Source: Leptobrachium leishanense
Taxonomy: Eukaryota > Chordata > Amphibia > Anura > Megophryidae
DNA length: 64,000 nucleotides
Direction: 5' to 3'
Assembly: GCA_009667805.1 (NCBI GenBank)
Contig: CM019063.1
Location: 193,916,954-193,980,953 of the forward strand
Each line of letters opens with the position of its first letter. Position 1 is the first letter of the stretch. The notes below the pieces were generated by a model. It ran no database searches, was not told the DNA's origin, and saw only the letters and a list, made by a program, of their open reading frames with translations. Below are positions 42,537 to 56,100 of the stretch, piece after piece. Position numbers and translations under genes: made by a program.

Positions 42537-44144
42537 CAGTGGCAATAAAAGTATGTGAACCCTTTGGGATTACGTGGAGTTTTGCATGAATTGGTCATAA
42601 AATGTGCTCTGATCTTCATCTAAGTCACAACAATTTGAAAAACAGTCTGCTTAAAATAATACAACACAAACATTATATGTTTTTATTGAACAGAACATGT
42701 AAACATTCACAGTGCAGGGTGGAAAAAGTATGTGAACCTTTGGACATAGTAACTGGTTGACCCTCCTTTGGCAGCAATAACCTCAACAAAACGTTTCCTG
42801 TAGTTGCAGATCTAGACCTGCACAACGATCTGGAGTAATTTTGGACCACTCCTCTTCACAAAACAGTTTCAGTGTAGCAATATTCGTGGGATGTCTGGTG
42901 TGAATCGCTCTCTTAAGGTCATGCCACAGCATTTCAATCGGGTTGAGGTCAGGACTCTGACTGGGCCACTCCAGAAGGCGTATTTTGTTTTGTTGAAGCC
43001 ATTCTTTTGTTGAATTACTTGTATGCTTTGGGTCATTGTACTGTTACATCACCCATCCTCTGCGGAGCTTCAGTTGGCGGACAGATGGTCTTATGTTTTC
43101 CTGCAAAATGTCTTGATAAACTCTGGAATTCATTTTTCCATCAATGACAACAATCCGTCCAGGCCCTGAAGCCGCAAAGCCACCCCAAACCATGATGCTC
43201 CCTCCGCCATGTTTTACAGTGAGGATGAGGTTTTGATGTTGGTGTGCTGTGCCTTTTTTTTTCCACACCTAGTGTTGCGTGTTTTTGCCAAACAACTCAA
43301 TTTTGGTTTCATCTGTCCACAGAATATTTTGCCAGTAGTGCTGTGGAACATCCAGGTGCTCTTTTGCAAACTTCAAACGTGCTGCAATATTCTTTTTGGA
43401 CAGCAATGGCTTCCTCCCGTGGTGTCCTCCCATGCACTCCATTCTTGTTTAATGTTTTCCTTATTGTAAATGTGTCAACAAAAATGTTAGCATGTGCCAG
43501 AGATTTCTGTAAGTCTTTAGCTGACACTCCTAGGATTCTTCTTTACCTCATTAAGCATTTTGCGCTGTACTCTTGCAGTCATCTTTACAGGACGACCACG
43601 CCTAGGGAGAGTAGCAACAGTGCTGAACTTTCTCCATTTGTAGACCGTCTGATGTTCATGTGTCCATGGTAAGACAATGCTTTAGGAGATACTTTTGTAA
43701 CCCTTTCCAGCTTCATGCAAGTCAACAATTCTTGATTGTAGGTCTTCTGAGAGCTCTTTTCTGCGAGACATGGTTCACATCAGGCAGTGCTTCTTGAAGC
43801 CAGTAAACCCAAAACTGGTGTGTGTTTTTAAAGGGCAGGACAGCTTTCAGCAACACATCCAATAATAGCGCCCTGATTGGACTCAAGGTTGGCTCACCTC
43901 TGGCTCCAATTAGCTCTTGGAGAAGTCATTAGGCTAGGGGTTCACATACTTTTTCCACCCTGCACTGTGAATGTTTACATGTTCTGTTCAATAAAAACAT
44001 AACCTTTAATGTTTGTGTTGTATTATTTTAAGCAGACTGTTTTTCAAATTGTTGTGACTTAGATGAAGATCAGAGCACATTTTATGACCAATTCATGCAA
44101 AACTCCATGTAATCCCAAAGGGTTCACATACTTTTTCTTGCCAC

Positions 44145-44177
<33 letters not shown>

Positions 44178-47100
44178 TGTTACTTTTCCTAGCTATTTTT
44201 GCTGGGCAGGGGCTGAATTCCTCCTTATCCAGTGGAAGAGACCAGCTGAGACCCTGGCTCAGGCAGCCAATTGTAGCCCCCCCAGACTCCAGGGCCCGGG
44301 TGCTGTGGCACCCTCTGCACCCATGGTAGTTCCGCCTGTGGTCTCTGCTATATATCTGCCCACCTATACATATACAAAGCCATATAACTGATACCCTATA
44401 CAGTTAGGTCCATATATATTTGGACACCGGCACAATTTTAGTTTTTTCAGGTATTTACCAAAACCTATTAAATCTATATTTACTTAATGAGTATGGGTTA
44501 AAGATGCACACCCTCAGGTTTAATTTGAGGGTATATGCATCCAATTTGGAGGAAGGGTTTAGGAATTACACCTCTTAACAGTAGAGTAGCAATCCCCCCC
44601 TTTTTTTCAAGGGAACAAAGTAATTGGACAATTGAATCAAAAGCTGTTTCATGGCCAGGTGTGGGCTACTCCTTCATTATTTCTTCATAAATTAAGCAGG
44701 GAAAAGCTCTGGAGTTGATTCTAAGTGTGGTATTTGTATTTGGAATCTATTGCTGTGAACCTACATCATGCGTTCAAAGGAGCTGTCCATGCAAGTGCAA
44801 CTGGCTATTGTAAGGCTTCAAAAACAACACAAATCCATCAGCGATAGCAGCAACATTAGGAGTGGCCAAATCAACAGTTTGGTACATTCTGAGGAAAGAA
44901 GAATGCACTAGTGAGCTCAGCAACATAAAAAGGCCTGAGCGTCCAAGGAAGACAACAGTGGTGGATGATCGCTGGATCCTCTATGTGGTAAAGAAAAACC
45001 CATTCACAACATCCAGGCAAGTGCAGGACACTCTCCAGGAGGTGGGCATATCATTGTCAAAGTCTACAATCAATAGAAAACTTCACGAGAGCAAATGCAG
45101 AGCGTTCACTGGACGGTGCAAACCATTCGTAAGCCTGAAGAATAGAAAAGCCAGATTAGATTTTGCCAAAAAACATCTAAAAAAACGCCAGACTTGTACT
45201 GGAAAAGCATTCTTTGGACGGATGAAACTAAGATTAATCTGTACCTGTAATGCCCCGCTCCACGGCCCGCTCCCTGCCCGGACCGCCATGCTCGGACACA
45301 CACCATACTCACCCGAGGTCCTTCGTGGTGCGCTGCTCCACACTCTCGGCTTGCAAGATGGAGGAGGGAGCTCGAGGTACACTCCACGCCGCCAAGATCC
45401 GAATACCGGGAAACGAAGCGCGCACGCGCGATCACATGCCTCCCTAAGAAACGAAACTCCTAGTACTCCGACCCGGTTGCCTCATCGACTACGCTGCCTT
45501 CTTATACTCACTGACCCGGCTCGCTTCATCGACTATGTTGCCTTCATCGACTACGTTGCCTTCTTCTGTCCACCGACCCGGATTGCCTCATCGAGTACGT
45601 TGCCTTCTCCTGCCCACCGACCCGGATTGCCTCATCGACCACGTCATCTTCTTCTACCGCCTTAGTTACAGCCTCTTGTTCTGGACTTTGTATTTCAATT
45701 TACTCTCTTACTAAACCTTTGTTGATCAAAACGTGGTCTCCTTGCTCCGACGGCTTGCCATTGGGTTCCATACTTACAACACTATACAGGGGTTCCAGCT
45801 CCTGCATCACAGTACCAGAATGACGGGAAGAATAAAGTGTGGCGAAGGCTTGGAACATCTCATGATCCACCGCACACACCATCATCTCTAAAACATGGTG
45901 GAGGCAGTGTGATGGTATGAGCATGCATGGCTTCCAGTGGCACTGGGTCATTGGTATTTATTGATGATGTGACAGTAGACAGAAGCCGCTGGATGAATTC
46001 AGCAGTGTTTAGAGATCTGCTGCCAGCCCAAAGCAAAAGCAACCCAGGCATTTTTTTGAAGGAAAAGTGGAATATTCTGCAATGGCCAAGTCAATCACCT
46101 GATCTCAACATTTGAGCCCCAGAAAATGGGGGGATTGTGTATACAAATGGTTGCAGTTTCTAAAATATGTACTTGATATTCATGTTCAACCCCTTGAATT
46201 AAAGCTGAAAGTCTACAAATTCATTTGGGTTGTTTCATTTAAATTTGTTCTGGTGGCATACAGAGTCAAAAGTATAAAAATTGTTCCTCTGTCCAAATAT
46301 ATATGGACCTAACTGTATATGTGCCAGTCTATATATCTAAGTATCTGCCCGGTTATATACACCTAGCTCCCCAGTTGTATATAAATATCTTCCAAAGTAT
46401 GTAAGTTAACCACGTTTTCATTTGACACAATTCCAAAGAATAAGCCCACTAAAATTGTCAGCTCCAGGCTCCTAAAGATCTAAATTCAGCCCTGGTTAGA
46501 GTGAGATCTGAATATTAATTTATTTTCTCTGTAGCAAAAACATTTACCTTGCTTTTTTTATTAAAGCTATTTATTTAAATCGATATCTTGAATACACACT
46601 TTTTTGGAAGTGTAGGGTTTAAATAAACATATCCTTTTAATTAGATTTAAGAAGCAACCATGAAACTAAAATCCGGAAATCAAGAGCATAACAACAACTT
46701 TCACTACTACAATGTTGGAGAAATAAGTGCCTGGGAAATATACCCATGGAGAAAAATGATTTAATAAATGTTCTATTTGTGGTTTGATTTTGTTGTTGTT
46801 GTTTTATTTCACTGAATCTTTCTATTCAAGGAGTTGGAAGTGCGTTACAGCAAAAATGGGTAAACTGTAGCACAAAAGAAGGTGGTGGCCTTTCACATTT
46901 CGTTTTAGTGCATTGCATCATATTCATAATGTGTTAAATCACCTGTGGTGAATTCCATTTACCGTGCCCTTTTCGGCTGAATTTTAATGATCATGCCTTG
47001 AAAGATTGCAGGATACCTCATGGTTAAGGTTAACACTGTTCACTCCATCATTTAGGTGAACCTGGGATTTTCTGAAGACTTCAGCTCTTGGATTCTGCAT

Positions 47101-50100
47101 TTCCTTCAGTCCCGGATACTTCAGACATTCCCAGAACATGGTCAGATTTTGTCTGGTAGACAGGAGCTTTCTTGGTAAGACTGAGAAGCCGAAGATAACC
47201 TGAATGATGTTCTTATGATACCTTGCTTGTCTTAGAGATGTATTTTTTTGTGTGCATTTAATAAACCTCAGACATACAGTATGTAAGACATGGATAAAGC
47301 AGAATAACATTATTATTTTTTATATTTATAATCATTTATATGGTGCCAACAGTTTAGGCCGGTGTCAGACGAGTGCATTGGGTGCACCCATACTGACATG
47401 CATACCGGCGTCCATCGCAGCGTTGTGACGCTACAACGGAGCCGGTCACACGCTGTAGTGCGTGTACGAAATGTGCGCGCCACAAACTTCCGTGCACAAA
47501 GCCTCCCTGTCAAAATGCTAGACGCACGTCGACGTGTTTCACAGATTAATAAAACTCTGCAGTTTCCTTTTTTTGATGACCAGTGCTATATTATGACTTC
47601 ATATAAAATTCAACACTCTTGAAGAGACTACGTTGACCATCTCTCTAGTAACTCCACAATCACTTTTTGTTTTTTTTTGTTTGTTTAGGGATCAGATGGA
47701 GAGTGCTCAGCATGAGTTGTTCCTGTGGCAGAAGCATCAGGTTTTTCTTGGTAGGGAGATTGAGGTACAAAGAATCATAGAATTCCTTCAGATGAAGGAA
47801 AATGACCTTCATGACCGGGCAGTAGAGGATCACAGAATACCTCCATACCAAATAATTTCTGAGCCTGGCTTGGGGAAGTCCTCCTTGGTAACTGAGTGCA
47901 TCATCCAAGCTCTTCCGGTGAGTGCCATCAGTCCCTGTACTTGCATGCCAAGTTTAGTGCTGGTTTACACTGATACCCCAAGTAATCTAGTCTTCCGGTA
48001 TCACTTGTCACCCACAGCTTGCTAACTGCACGTTATTTTATCACTTTGTTGGTTGCTGTTCTTCATCAGTCCAACTTTCCAACATCGCAATGCGTCTGTG
48101 CTGTCACCTTATGCCAGCTGGTCAAGGTAAGAAGAGTGCAAACCAAGCATTAATTTAGACAATATCATACTTATTACTGCAGAAGGACAGTCCATCTTTA
48201 TTGTGCTGTGCAAACAGATTCTGTTCTTTTTTTGCCTCTGAATAAATTTCCCTGACTTTGCCCTCTTTGTTATTGCACGGTGGGTCAGATGCCTTACTTC
48301 ATCATTTTTTTTTCCCTTATTATTTTTCTTAGAGTGTAATGCTGCTCTTGAACGACTGAAAAACTGTTGGAGGAATGAAGAGATTAAAGATATAGTGAAG
48401 GGACTTTTCTCTGTGGCCTCTGTTTCCCAAGAGAAGACCCTCTATATATTTATTGATGCTATAAACCAGGTAAACTCTGTAACCATGTGCATTCTAACCA
48501 GTGACGTGCGGAGACTTGTGTCAATAATCAAACTGTAGTCGGCCTCTGTTATCGTCCTTGGAATAACTACGCTAGAACCAGCTTTCACATGCAGGTGTAG
48601 GTGTCCTGCGACCGAATTGAGAAATGGTAGTGAGGAGCTTCTCTCTTCTTTCTCAGTCATTTCCATAACTCGGGTTATTCAGTAAGCACCGAAGTGCACC
48701 GAATGGTGAAGATCGTCTATTCACTAAGCTGTCAATTCTCGCTGTGAATTGACGTTGAAATACGGTGCAGTTTGGCATCTTCAGCAAGGGAAAAATTGTT
48801 CTATAGAGAACTAATGGTTTGTCTATTAACAGAACGTCGGACTGCACCGAAGTGAAGGTGAAATGACGTTATTTTCAGTGATTCAGTTTGTCAGGTTTAA
48901 AATGGCAAAGTCCACAGGTTTCAATATAAAAACGTAATATATAATTAATTTTTGTTTCTTAACTTCCCTGGCGGTCTGATTTTTTTTTTTCTTTTTCTTC
49001 TAAATTAAGAGTGTGACAGAACACGCTGTCACTGTGTGACTTGGAGGGTGCTGTGCGCTAGCCTCCTGCCCAGAGACTATGGCCCGTGAAAGAGACTATT
49101 GGGGGAACTGGTGGACCTTTTTAAAAATATTTGGTTTTCACGGTTTTATATATCTGCCAGTTAACTAAAGATTTCTGATGTCTGTGTGTTATTCCCTTGT
49201 GTATTTATTGTATAGTCTCTTGTGTATTTTGCGTACATTTCCTCAATTATCTAACCCTTCCCTGTATAGTGTAGATCTCTGTATTGGTACCTGCTCTCTC
49301 TATTGTGTAAGTTCTCTCTAAGAAATTCCTTTTGTTTTACCTTCCTTCTCCTCCTAGGAAATCCCATTGTCCATTGTTTTGAAGGTCCAGTGCAGCTATC
49401 TGCTTGATTGTATGCAAATTGGGTTGGTGGTTGAATGTATCTGTGATGTTATCTCTTGGTGGGTGTAAGCATGAAGGGGGTTGTTCTTGCATGTGTATCT
49501 CTGTGCCTGTGTAATAAACAGTCCTATTCTGACCAAGCTTGAAGTCACGACTTATGTTATGGGGTACCAGGAATCTTCTGCCCGCTGTGCCAAGGAAAGG
49601 CTCCAGGTCTACAGCTTCGGCTTATTTCTGGGGGTGCTAGCCAGGCTCTCTACATGCACCAGGCTTTAAGCTGCAGATAAGGTACTAGAGAAAGGTGCGA
49701 GAGTCCCGAAGAGTAACCTGGGTGTCCATGCGAGGAAGCGGCAGGTGTGACACTGTCCAGGCACAGATATCTGTTACGACTCAAAAAGCGTTTCAATCCC
49801 CCCCCCCAGCGGTGTTCCCGAGTGTGGCTCGGGGTTAAATTCCTATACTGGAAGTGGTAATGCCGCTGGATACATCACCTGTCCCTCGCTGTCCCCCCAC
49901 AGTCTCCTCCGGCGATCGCGACCCTCATACTTCCTGGTTCCCTCCTCACGAGAAGGGAATCCAGGAAGTAAAACGCCACGATCGCCGGAGGAGACTGCGG
50001 GGATCAGCGAGGGAGCGCAGGGAGAGGTGATGTATGCAGCCAGAGTGTGGTTTGGGGTTACCGCTTTCAGCCGTGAAATTTAACCCCGAGCCACACTCGA

Positions 50101-53100
50101 GATAACCGTCAGGGAGGTTAAAAAAAGATAATTTTTTTTTCATTTTCAGCAAAAAGTCATTTTATTTTTTTTAAATTCTGTAACTGACCTTTTATTTTTT
50201 AAAAGATCATTTTTAGCATTTAGACACATATAAGGAAAATATGAGGCTTCTGGTGTGGTGTGTTTTTTTTTTTTTTTTTTTTTTTAGTTACCTTTTTCAT
50301 GAGGCTTCGGCGACTCCATCTTCGACGCACTACAGTGACCATACGTTGAATAGTGCATTCACTGTACTGTCGGCGAAATGGCATTGCCGAAGTGAAGAGC
50401 ACCAAAATTTTGCTGAAATTTTGGTGCTCTGTAAATAACCCCTTCAGTGTAGGGTGAAGCAGGAACAACATTTATTCAGCATAAACAACTAGTTTCTACA
50501 GAATTCTCGAATAATCTATACTATAAAAGAGTAAGGCTTTGGCTGTCCGTCGCCAAAGCCTTACTGCGCATGCGCGCGCAACCAGCGGCGGTTGGTTGCG
50601 CGCGCATGCAACCGCCGCGGCACGAGCCGGCTGCCGGCTCGCCGCGGCGGTTACACATGCACACAGCAGCCGGGTAGAGGCTGCGCTCGCAGCCTCTACC
50701 CGGCTGCCGCGCGCATCCAACCCCAGAGCGGCGAAGGGAAAGTTTCCTCCGCCGCTCGGGGGTTGGATGCGCGCGGCAGCCGGGTAGAGGCTGCGAGCGC
50801 AGCCTCTACCCGGCTGCTGTGTGCATCTAACGGGTCCCCCGAGCGGCGAAGGGAAAGTTCCCTCCGCCGCTCATGGGTAGGATGCGCGCGGCAGCCGGGT
50901 AGAGGCGCAGCCTCTACCCGGCTGCCGCGCGCATCCTACCCCCGAGCGGCGGAGGGAAAGTTCCCTCGCTTCCGCTTTGAAGGACCCAAGCCCCGGTCAC
51001 GTGACCGCGGCTTGGGTCCTTCAAAGACCGGAAGCGGGGAAATCTTCACTTCCCTGGCGCCGCTCGACAGGTAAGTATGAGCGCTGGGGGGGTCAATATC
51101 CACGAGCTGGGGGGGTCAATATCCACGAGCTGGGGGGTCCATATCCACGAGCTGGGGGCAAATCCACGAGCTGGGCAAATCCACGTGCGGGGCAAATCCA
51201 TGTGCTGGGCAAATCCATGAGCTGGGCAACTCCATGAGCTGGGCAACTCCATGAGCTGGGGGCAAATCCATGTGCTGGGCAAATCCATGAGCTGGGGCAA
51301 ATCCATGTGCTGGGCAAATCCATGAGCTGGGCAACTCCATGAGCTGGGGCAAATCCATGAGCTGGGGGCAAATCCATGAGCTGGGGGCAAATCCATGTGC
51401 TGGGCAAATCCATGAGCTGGGCAAATCCATGTGCTGGGCAAATCCATGAGCTGGGCAAATCCATGAGCTGGGCAAATCCATGAGCTGGGGCAAATCCATG
51501 AGCTGGGGGCAAATCCATGAGCTGGGCAGCTCCATGAGCTGGGGGCAAATCCATGAGCTGGGGGCAAATCCATGTGCTGGGGCAAATCCATGTGCTGGGC
51601 AAATCCATGAGCTGGGCAAATCCATGAGCTGGGGGCAAATCCATGAGCTGGGCAAATCCATGAGCTGGGGGCAAATCCATGAGCTGGGCAAATCCATGTG
51701 CTGGGCAAATCCATGAGCTGGGCAAATCCATGAGCTGGGGGCAAATCCATGAGCTGGGGCAAATCCATGAGCTGGGGCAAATCCATGTGCTGGGCAAATC
51801 CATGAGCTGGGCAACTCCATGAGCTGGGGGCAAATCCATGTGCTGGGCAAATCCATGAGCTGGGGCAAATCCATGTGCTGGGCAAATCCATGAGCTGGGG
51901 GCAAATCCATGAGCTGGGCAACTCCATGAGCTGGGGGCAAATCCATGAGCTGGGGGCAAATCCATGTGCTGGGCAAATCCATGAGCTGGGGCAAATCCAT
52001 GAGCTGGGGCAAATCCATGTGCTGGGCAAATCCATGAGCTGGGCAAATCCATGAGCTGGGGGCAAATCCATGAGCTGGGGCAAATCCATGTGCTGGGCAA
52101 ATCCATGAGCTGGGCAAATCCATGAGCTGGGGGCAAATCCATGAGCTGGGGCAAATCCATGAGCTGGGGGCAAATCCATGTGCTGGGCAAATCCATGAGC
52201 TGGGGGCAAATCCATGAGCTGGGCAAATCCATGTGCTGGGGGCAAATATCCATGTGCTGGGGCAGTATCCACATGCTGGGGCAATATCCACGTGCTGGGG
52301 CAGTATCCACGAGCTGGGGCAGTATACCCACAATAGACTGCCCTCTGGGCAGGCTGGGGCAGTATCCACGTGCGGGGGCAGTATCCACGTGCGGGGGCAG
52401 TATCCACGTGCGGGGGCAGTATCCACGTGCTGGGGCAGTATCCACGTGCTGGGGCAGTATCCACGAGCTGGGGCAGTATATCCATGAGCAGGGGCAGTAT
52501 ATCCACAATAGACTGCCCTCTGGGCAGGCTTTACAACTAGTAATATAATAACAATATATTAACATTCCAGGAGTAGAAACCCAAAAACAATAGAATCTCC
52601 ACTTCCTGGCACCCTTTTGTCTGGCCAATGAGAGCCAAGTCCCTTGAACTCCTGTGGTCCGTAAGGAAGAAAAAAGGTGTCCTGCTCCAGGGATGGGGAG
52701 CACCACTCTTCTCTGCAGGTGCTCTGGGGTAGCATACCCCTTCAGCCAGGTTATGTCCAAAAAGTGATCAGATCCTAGATATAGGGCAGAATTTTCAAGA
52801 GGTATAAAATTTTGACTGGGATGTGGCTGACGCAAGATCCGACAAGGATTACCAGGCCAGACACATTATCAGCTCTTCTGTGGAAGTTGTATCTAGTGGG
52901 AAGCCAGATTGGGATCACTTAATGGGGACCTCACCGTTACAGTTTTTATAAAGCGCTAACAAGTTCTGTAGAGTTAGGTGGTTGGGGAATTCGAGCAGGT
53001 ATCGCGATATTAGAAAAATAATAAAACTTAGGAAAACCAAAAGGAACAATAATTACCATTACACAAACCTTTCCTAGTACAAATTCTAATGCCTGTCTGG

Positions 53101-56100
53101 TGTGTTCAGCCCTCTTATCAGAACAAATCATTGTCATAACCAACCAAATCGTCTTAAGTCTAGTATGCTCCACTTTTTTCTACTATCTCCATTTCTGGTC
53201 TGTTCTACAAAAATATATCCCTAAAAGGAAAATGGCCACCAGACCTAAGAATAAATGCATTACACACTTTATGCCAAATGCTATTTTATGCCGACATAAA
53301 ACCGTAATCTACACCTTTATTGGTTGTTTTTGCGATTTTTGGTAATATTAAGCCTGCTGTGATACAACTTGGTTACAAATAGTGAATACAGACTATTACA
53401 TTTCATTCATCATAAAAATACATAATTGATCATGATCTGCAACAACTTTGTAACCTGCCGCTTTCACTGCAGTGCTGGCAACATAAGTATGTGGAGAAAA
53501 TTCTCTTGAAGTGCCATTCTCTACTGATACTTTTCGGGATTACCAGGGTAGACTTGTTACCTCTAAACTTGCTGTTTTTCCTTCTCCTACTCCAGCTGTC
53601 TGTATTGAAAGATGCCTCAGATTTTCTGTCTTGGCTGAGTGAAGAAGACTTTTTACCACCTTTCTGCAGGTGTGTTATCAGCAGCACCCCTTACTCCTTT
53701 TCACCTGACTCCACATACATCATGCAGCTGGAGCCTCTTCCTTCAGAGTCTGCACAGAACCTGGTGGTCATGTACCTTTCACGCTATACCAAGGTAAACA
53801 GACAATTTTGAATGCGGTGGGATAAAGAAAGACAATAAGAATATATTTGTAAAAAAAAAATTAGGCAAAATAATAAGTGTTGAAAATGTAGAGATGCAAG
53901 TAAAAATAATGAGAACTAAGGAAGATGTAATTAGATCAGAACATGTATATTGTACAGTGAAAAAAACAGACGGATAAACAAGTGACAGCAAACTATGTTT
54001 AGTGGAATTGAACATGCACAATATGAACACCCCCAGGTGTACCAATCCCACACCTATCACTTCAGGAGCAACAGATAAAATAAGGTGGTGGTGCACAATA
54101 TAAAAGATGAGAATGCACTCTTATTACGCAGTGTACAACACTATAAAATATACTTGTATTTTTTTCAGCAGTGGGTCTGTCATACCCCTGGTACAGGTAA
54201 CAGAAAAAAAGGCAAAACCTCTAATTGCACCAGTATAATTGTACCAAAATAAATAGCATTCACACTATTTGGACCTAACTCATGTGATTCTGAGCAATGC
54301 GTTTGCTCTATCAGGAGGACCCAGTCTCTCCACTACCGTCTCATATCTTTATGGTGGGAGAACTTCAGCCAATCGGTAAACTCAGGGAAAAAAATCAAAC
54401 AAAACCCATCATAGTGTATCACTTTTATCAACCAATAAACATATCGTATAAAACATATTTACACACAAGGTCATCAGTCTTAAAGCAAGTAGCAGGCGTC
54501 CCTATAGTAGTACCTGTTGAATGGTGGACTTGATCTTTGGTAAAGTCCAGAGTCTTGAGTCTTGAGATACAGATGCGGACCTGTGAAGTGGAAGAAATCA
54601 GTTGACACGTTTTAACCCAATTACTGGGCTTTCTCAATGCAGATGCTCCTCCATCACTCCCTCTTGTTTTAAATACCCTGGAGGGATACCATTATTGCAA
54701 TGATTGTCCATATTGTTCAGGTGCAGACTATTATATAAATCATTAAATATGTACGATATAATTAAAATATAATATTAGCATGATAATAAAGTTTTAATGT
54801 ATGTTTTAAATATATCCTACAGATAAATGATACGTAGGGACGCCTGCTACTTGCTTTATGAGGACCTTGTGTGTAAATATATGCGTGTTTGTGGGCTTTC
54901 TGTTATGCAGACCCACCATTTCTTTTATTTTAAGCACATTTTTAACTCCTTTGTTTATTTGTTGATTAAAAATGTTATGCTATGACATGTTTTGATCCCC
55001 CCCCCCCTAAATTTACTCATTAGCTGAAGTTCTCACTGTAAAGATATGAGCCGGTAGCGGAGAGATTCAATCCTCATACAATAGAGCAAACGCATTGCTC
55101 AGAATCACATGTGTTAGATCCAAATGGTGTGAATGCTACAAACCAACTGATGCATTTAGATCCTTTTTCCCTGTTCCATGTACCCTGCGTAGAAGTATAT
55201 TTTATAGTGTTATACACTGTGTGTAATACGTGTTCATTCACATCTTTATATTGTACACCACCACCTTACTTTATCTGATAAACAAGTGAGCATGCAGAGT
55301 ATATGTTTGGTGTAGGTGCCAAGACTAGCAGACAGTGGTTAAGCAGATACAAGATGGTTTGTTTTCTTGCAGTGTAACACACACACACACCACTAAATTA
55401 TGCTTTTCAACTGTGTTGCATAGAAATTGAGCCCAAAGCAGCTCCATCTTCTGCTCCAGAAGCCTTCCTCACAGAATCCTCTATGGCTTACAATGGCTTG
55501 TGAAGAGCTACGTGTTTTTGGAGAGTTTAAGATGGTCACGAAGAAGATTACTTCGTTACCTGACACATTACAAGGATTACTAGAAAACATCCTCCAGAGG
55601 CTTGTCCATGAAGATAAAACTACCAGTGTTGAAAAGGTGAAAGATCACTAAAAGTAAAGCAAGTAATTCTAATAAAGAACTTTCACAGCATGTAACAGTA
55701 TAGAACTTTACACATTATAATGTTTGCATCATTGATTACCAAACTAAAAGCAGATTGAACATTATATTCTGTGACATATGCTGCATTAACATGCTTTCTA
55801 AATATTTATCCTTCCAGTTGCTGTGTTTGATGTACTGCTGCTCAGAGAGTGTGACAGAGGTGGACCTGCAGGGATCCATGTCTTATTTTGAATCTGAAAT
55901 ACCCAGACTGCATTGGGCCTCACTACGTAGGACCTTGAACTGTCTTCTTCGGGTGGGGAGAGACCACAGAGGAAGAGACACGCTGAGTTTTTTCCATGGC
56001 AGTGTTGCAAAGGTAACCTGGAATTGTCAGAAGAAGGTCAAAAGAAGAAAAAATAAAATACATACAGTTTATCACCAGGATTGTTATACCAAACCCCTTA

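Larger units (their letters stand above)
40524..44340. mobile_element. hAT-like element containing a solo LTR and a Tc1
   Basis: Ends cagaggtgtaactag and tagttccgcctgtg are imperfect inverted repeats, flanked by gtctctcc and gtctctgc (7 of 8), a hAT-type duplication. About 2.2 kb outside the Tc1 and 1.1 kb outside both insertions. No hAT transposase is visible. Confidence 0.65.
44401..46315 (+). mobile_element. Tc1/mariner element 3
   Basis: Ends cagttaggtccatatatatt and atatatatggacctaactg are inverted repeats with TA on both sides. 1915 bp, of which 566 is a later solo LTR plus its 5-bp duplication. Confidence 0.95.
50515..52540 (+). mobile_element. Non-autonomous Helitron carrying a minisatellite
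   Basis: 5' end TCTATACTATAAAAGAG, 3' end CTAG, inserted between host A (50514) and T (52541), as Helitrons do. A hairpin ctgccc-tct-gggcag at 52513-52527 sits 9 bases before the CTAG. Inside are GC palindromes (50530-51060) and then the minisatellite. There is no Rep/helicase gene. Confidence 0.85.

Noticed and set aside
48070..48126. Exon 6 starting at the acceptor at 48068-48069
   Set aside because: It gives the wrong frame for exon 7; the acceptor at 48016-48017 keeps phase and yields the expected FYHFVG strand.
51046..52835. Long minus-strand frames of 436, 486 and 580 codons
   Set aside because: They are three frames of one tandem minisatellite without stops, flanked by Helitron ends; no unique protein sequence or conserved domain is present.
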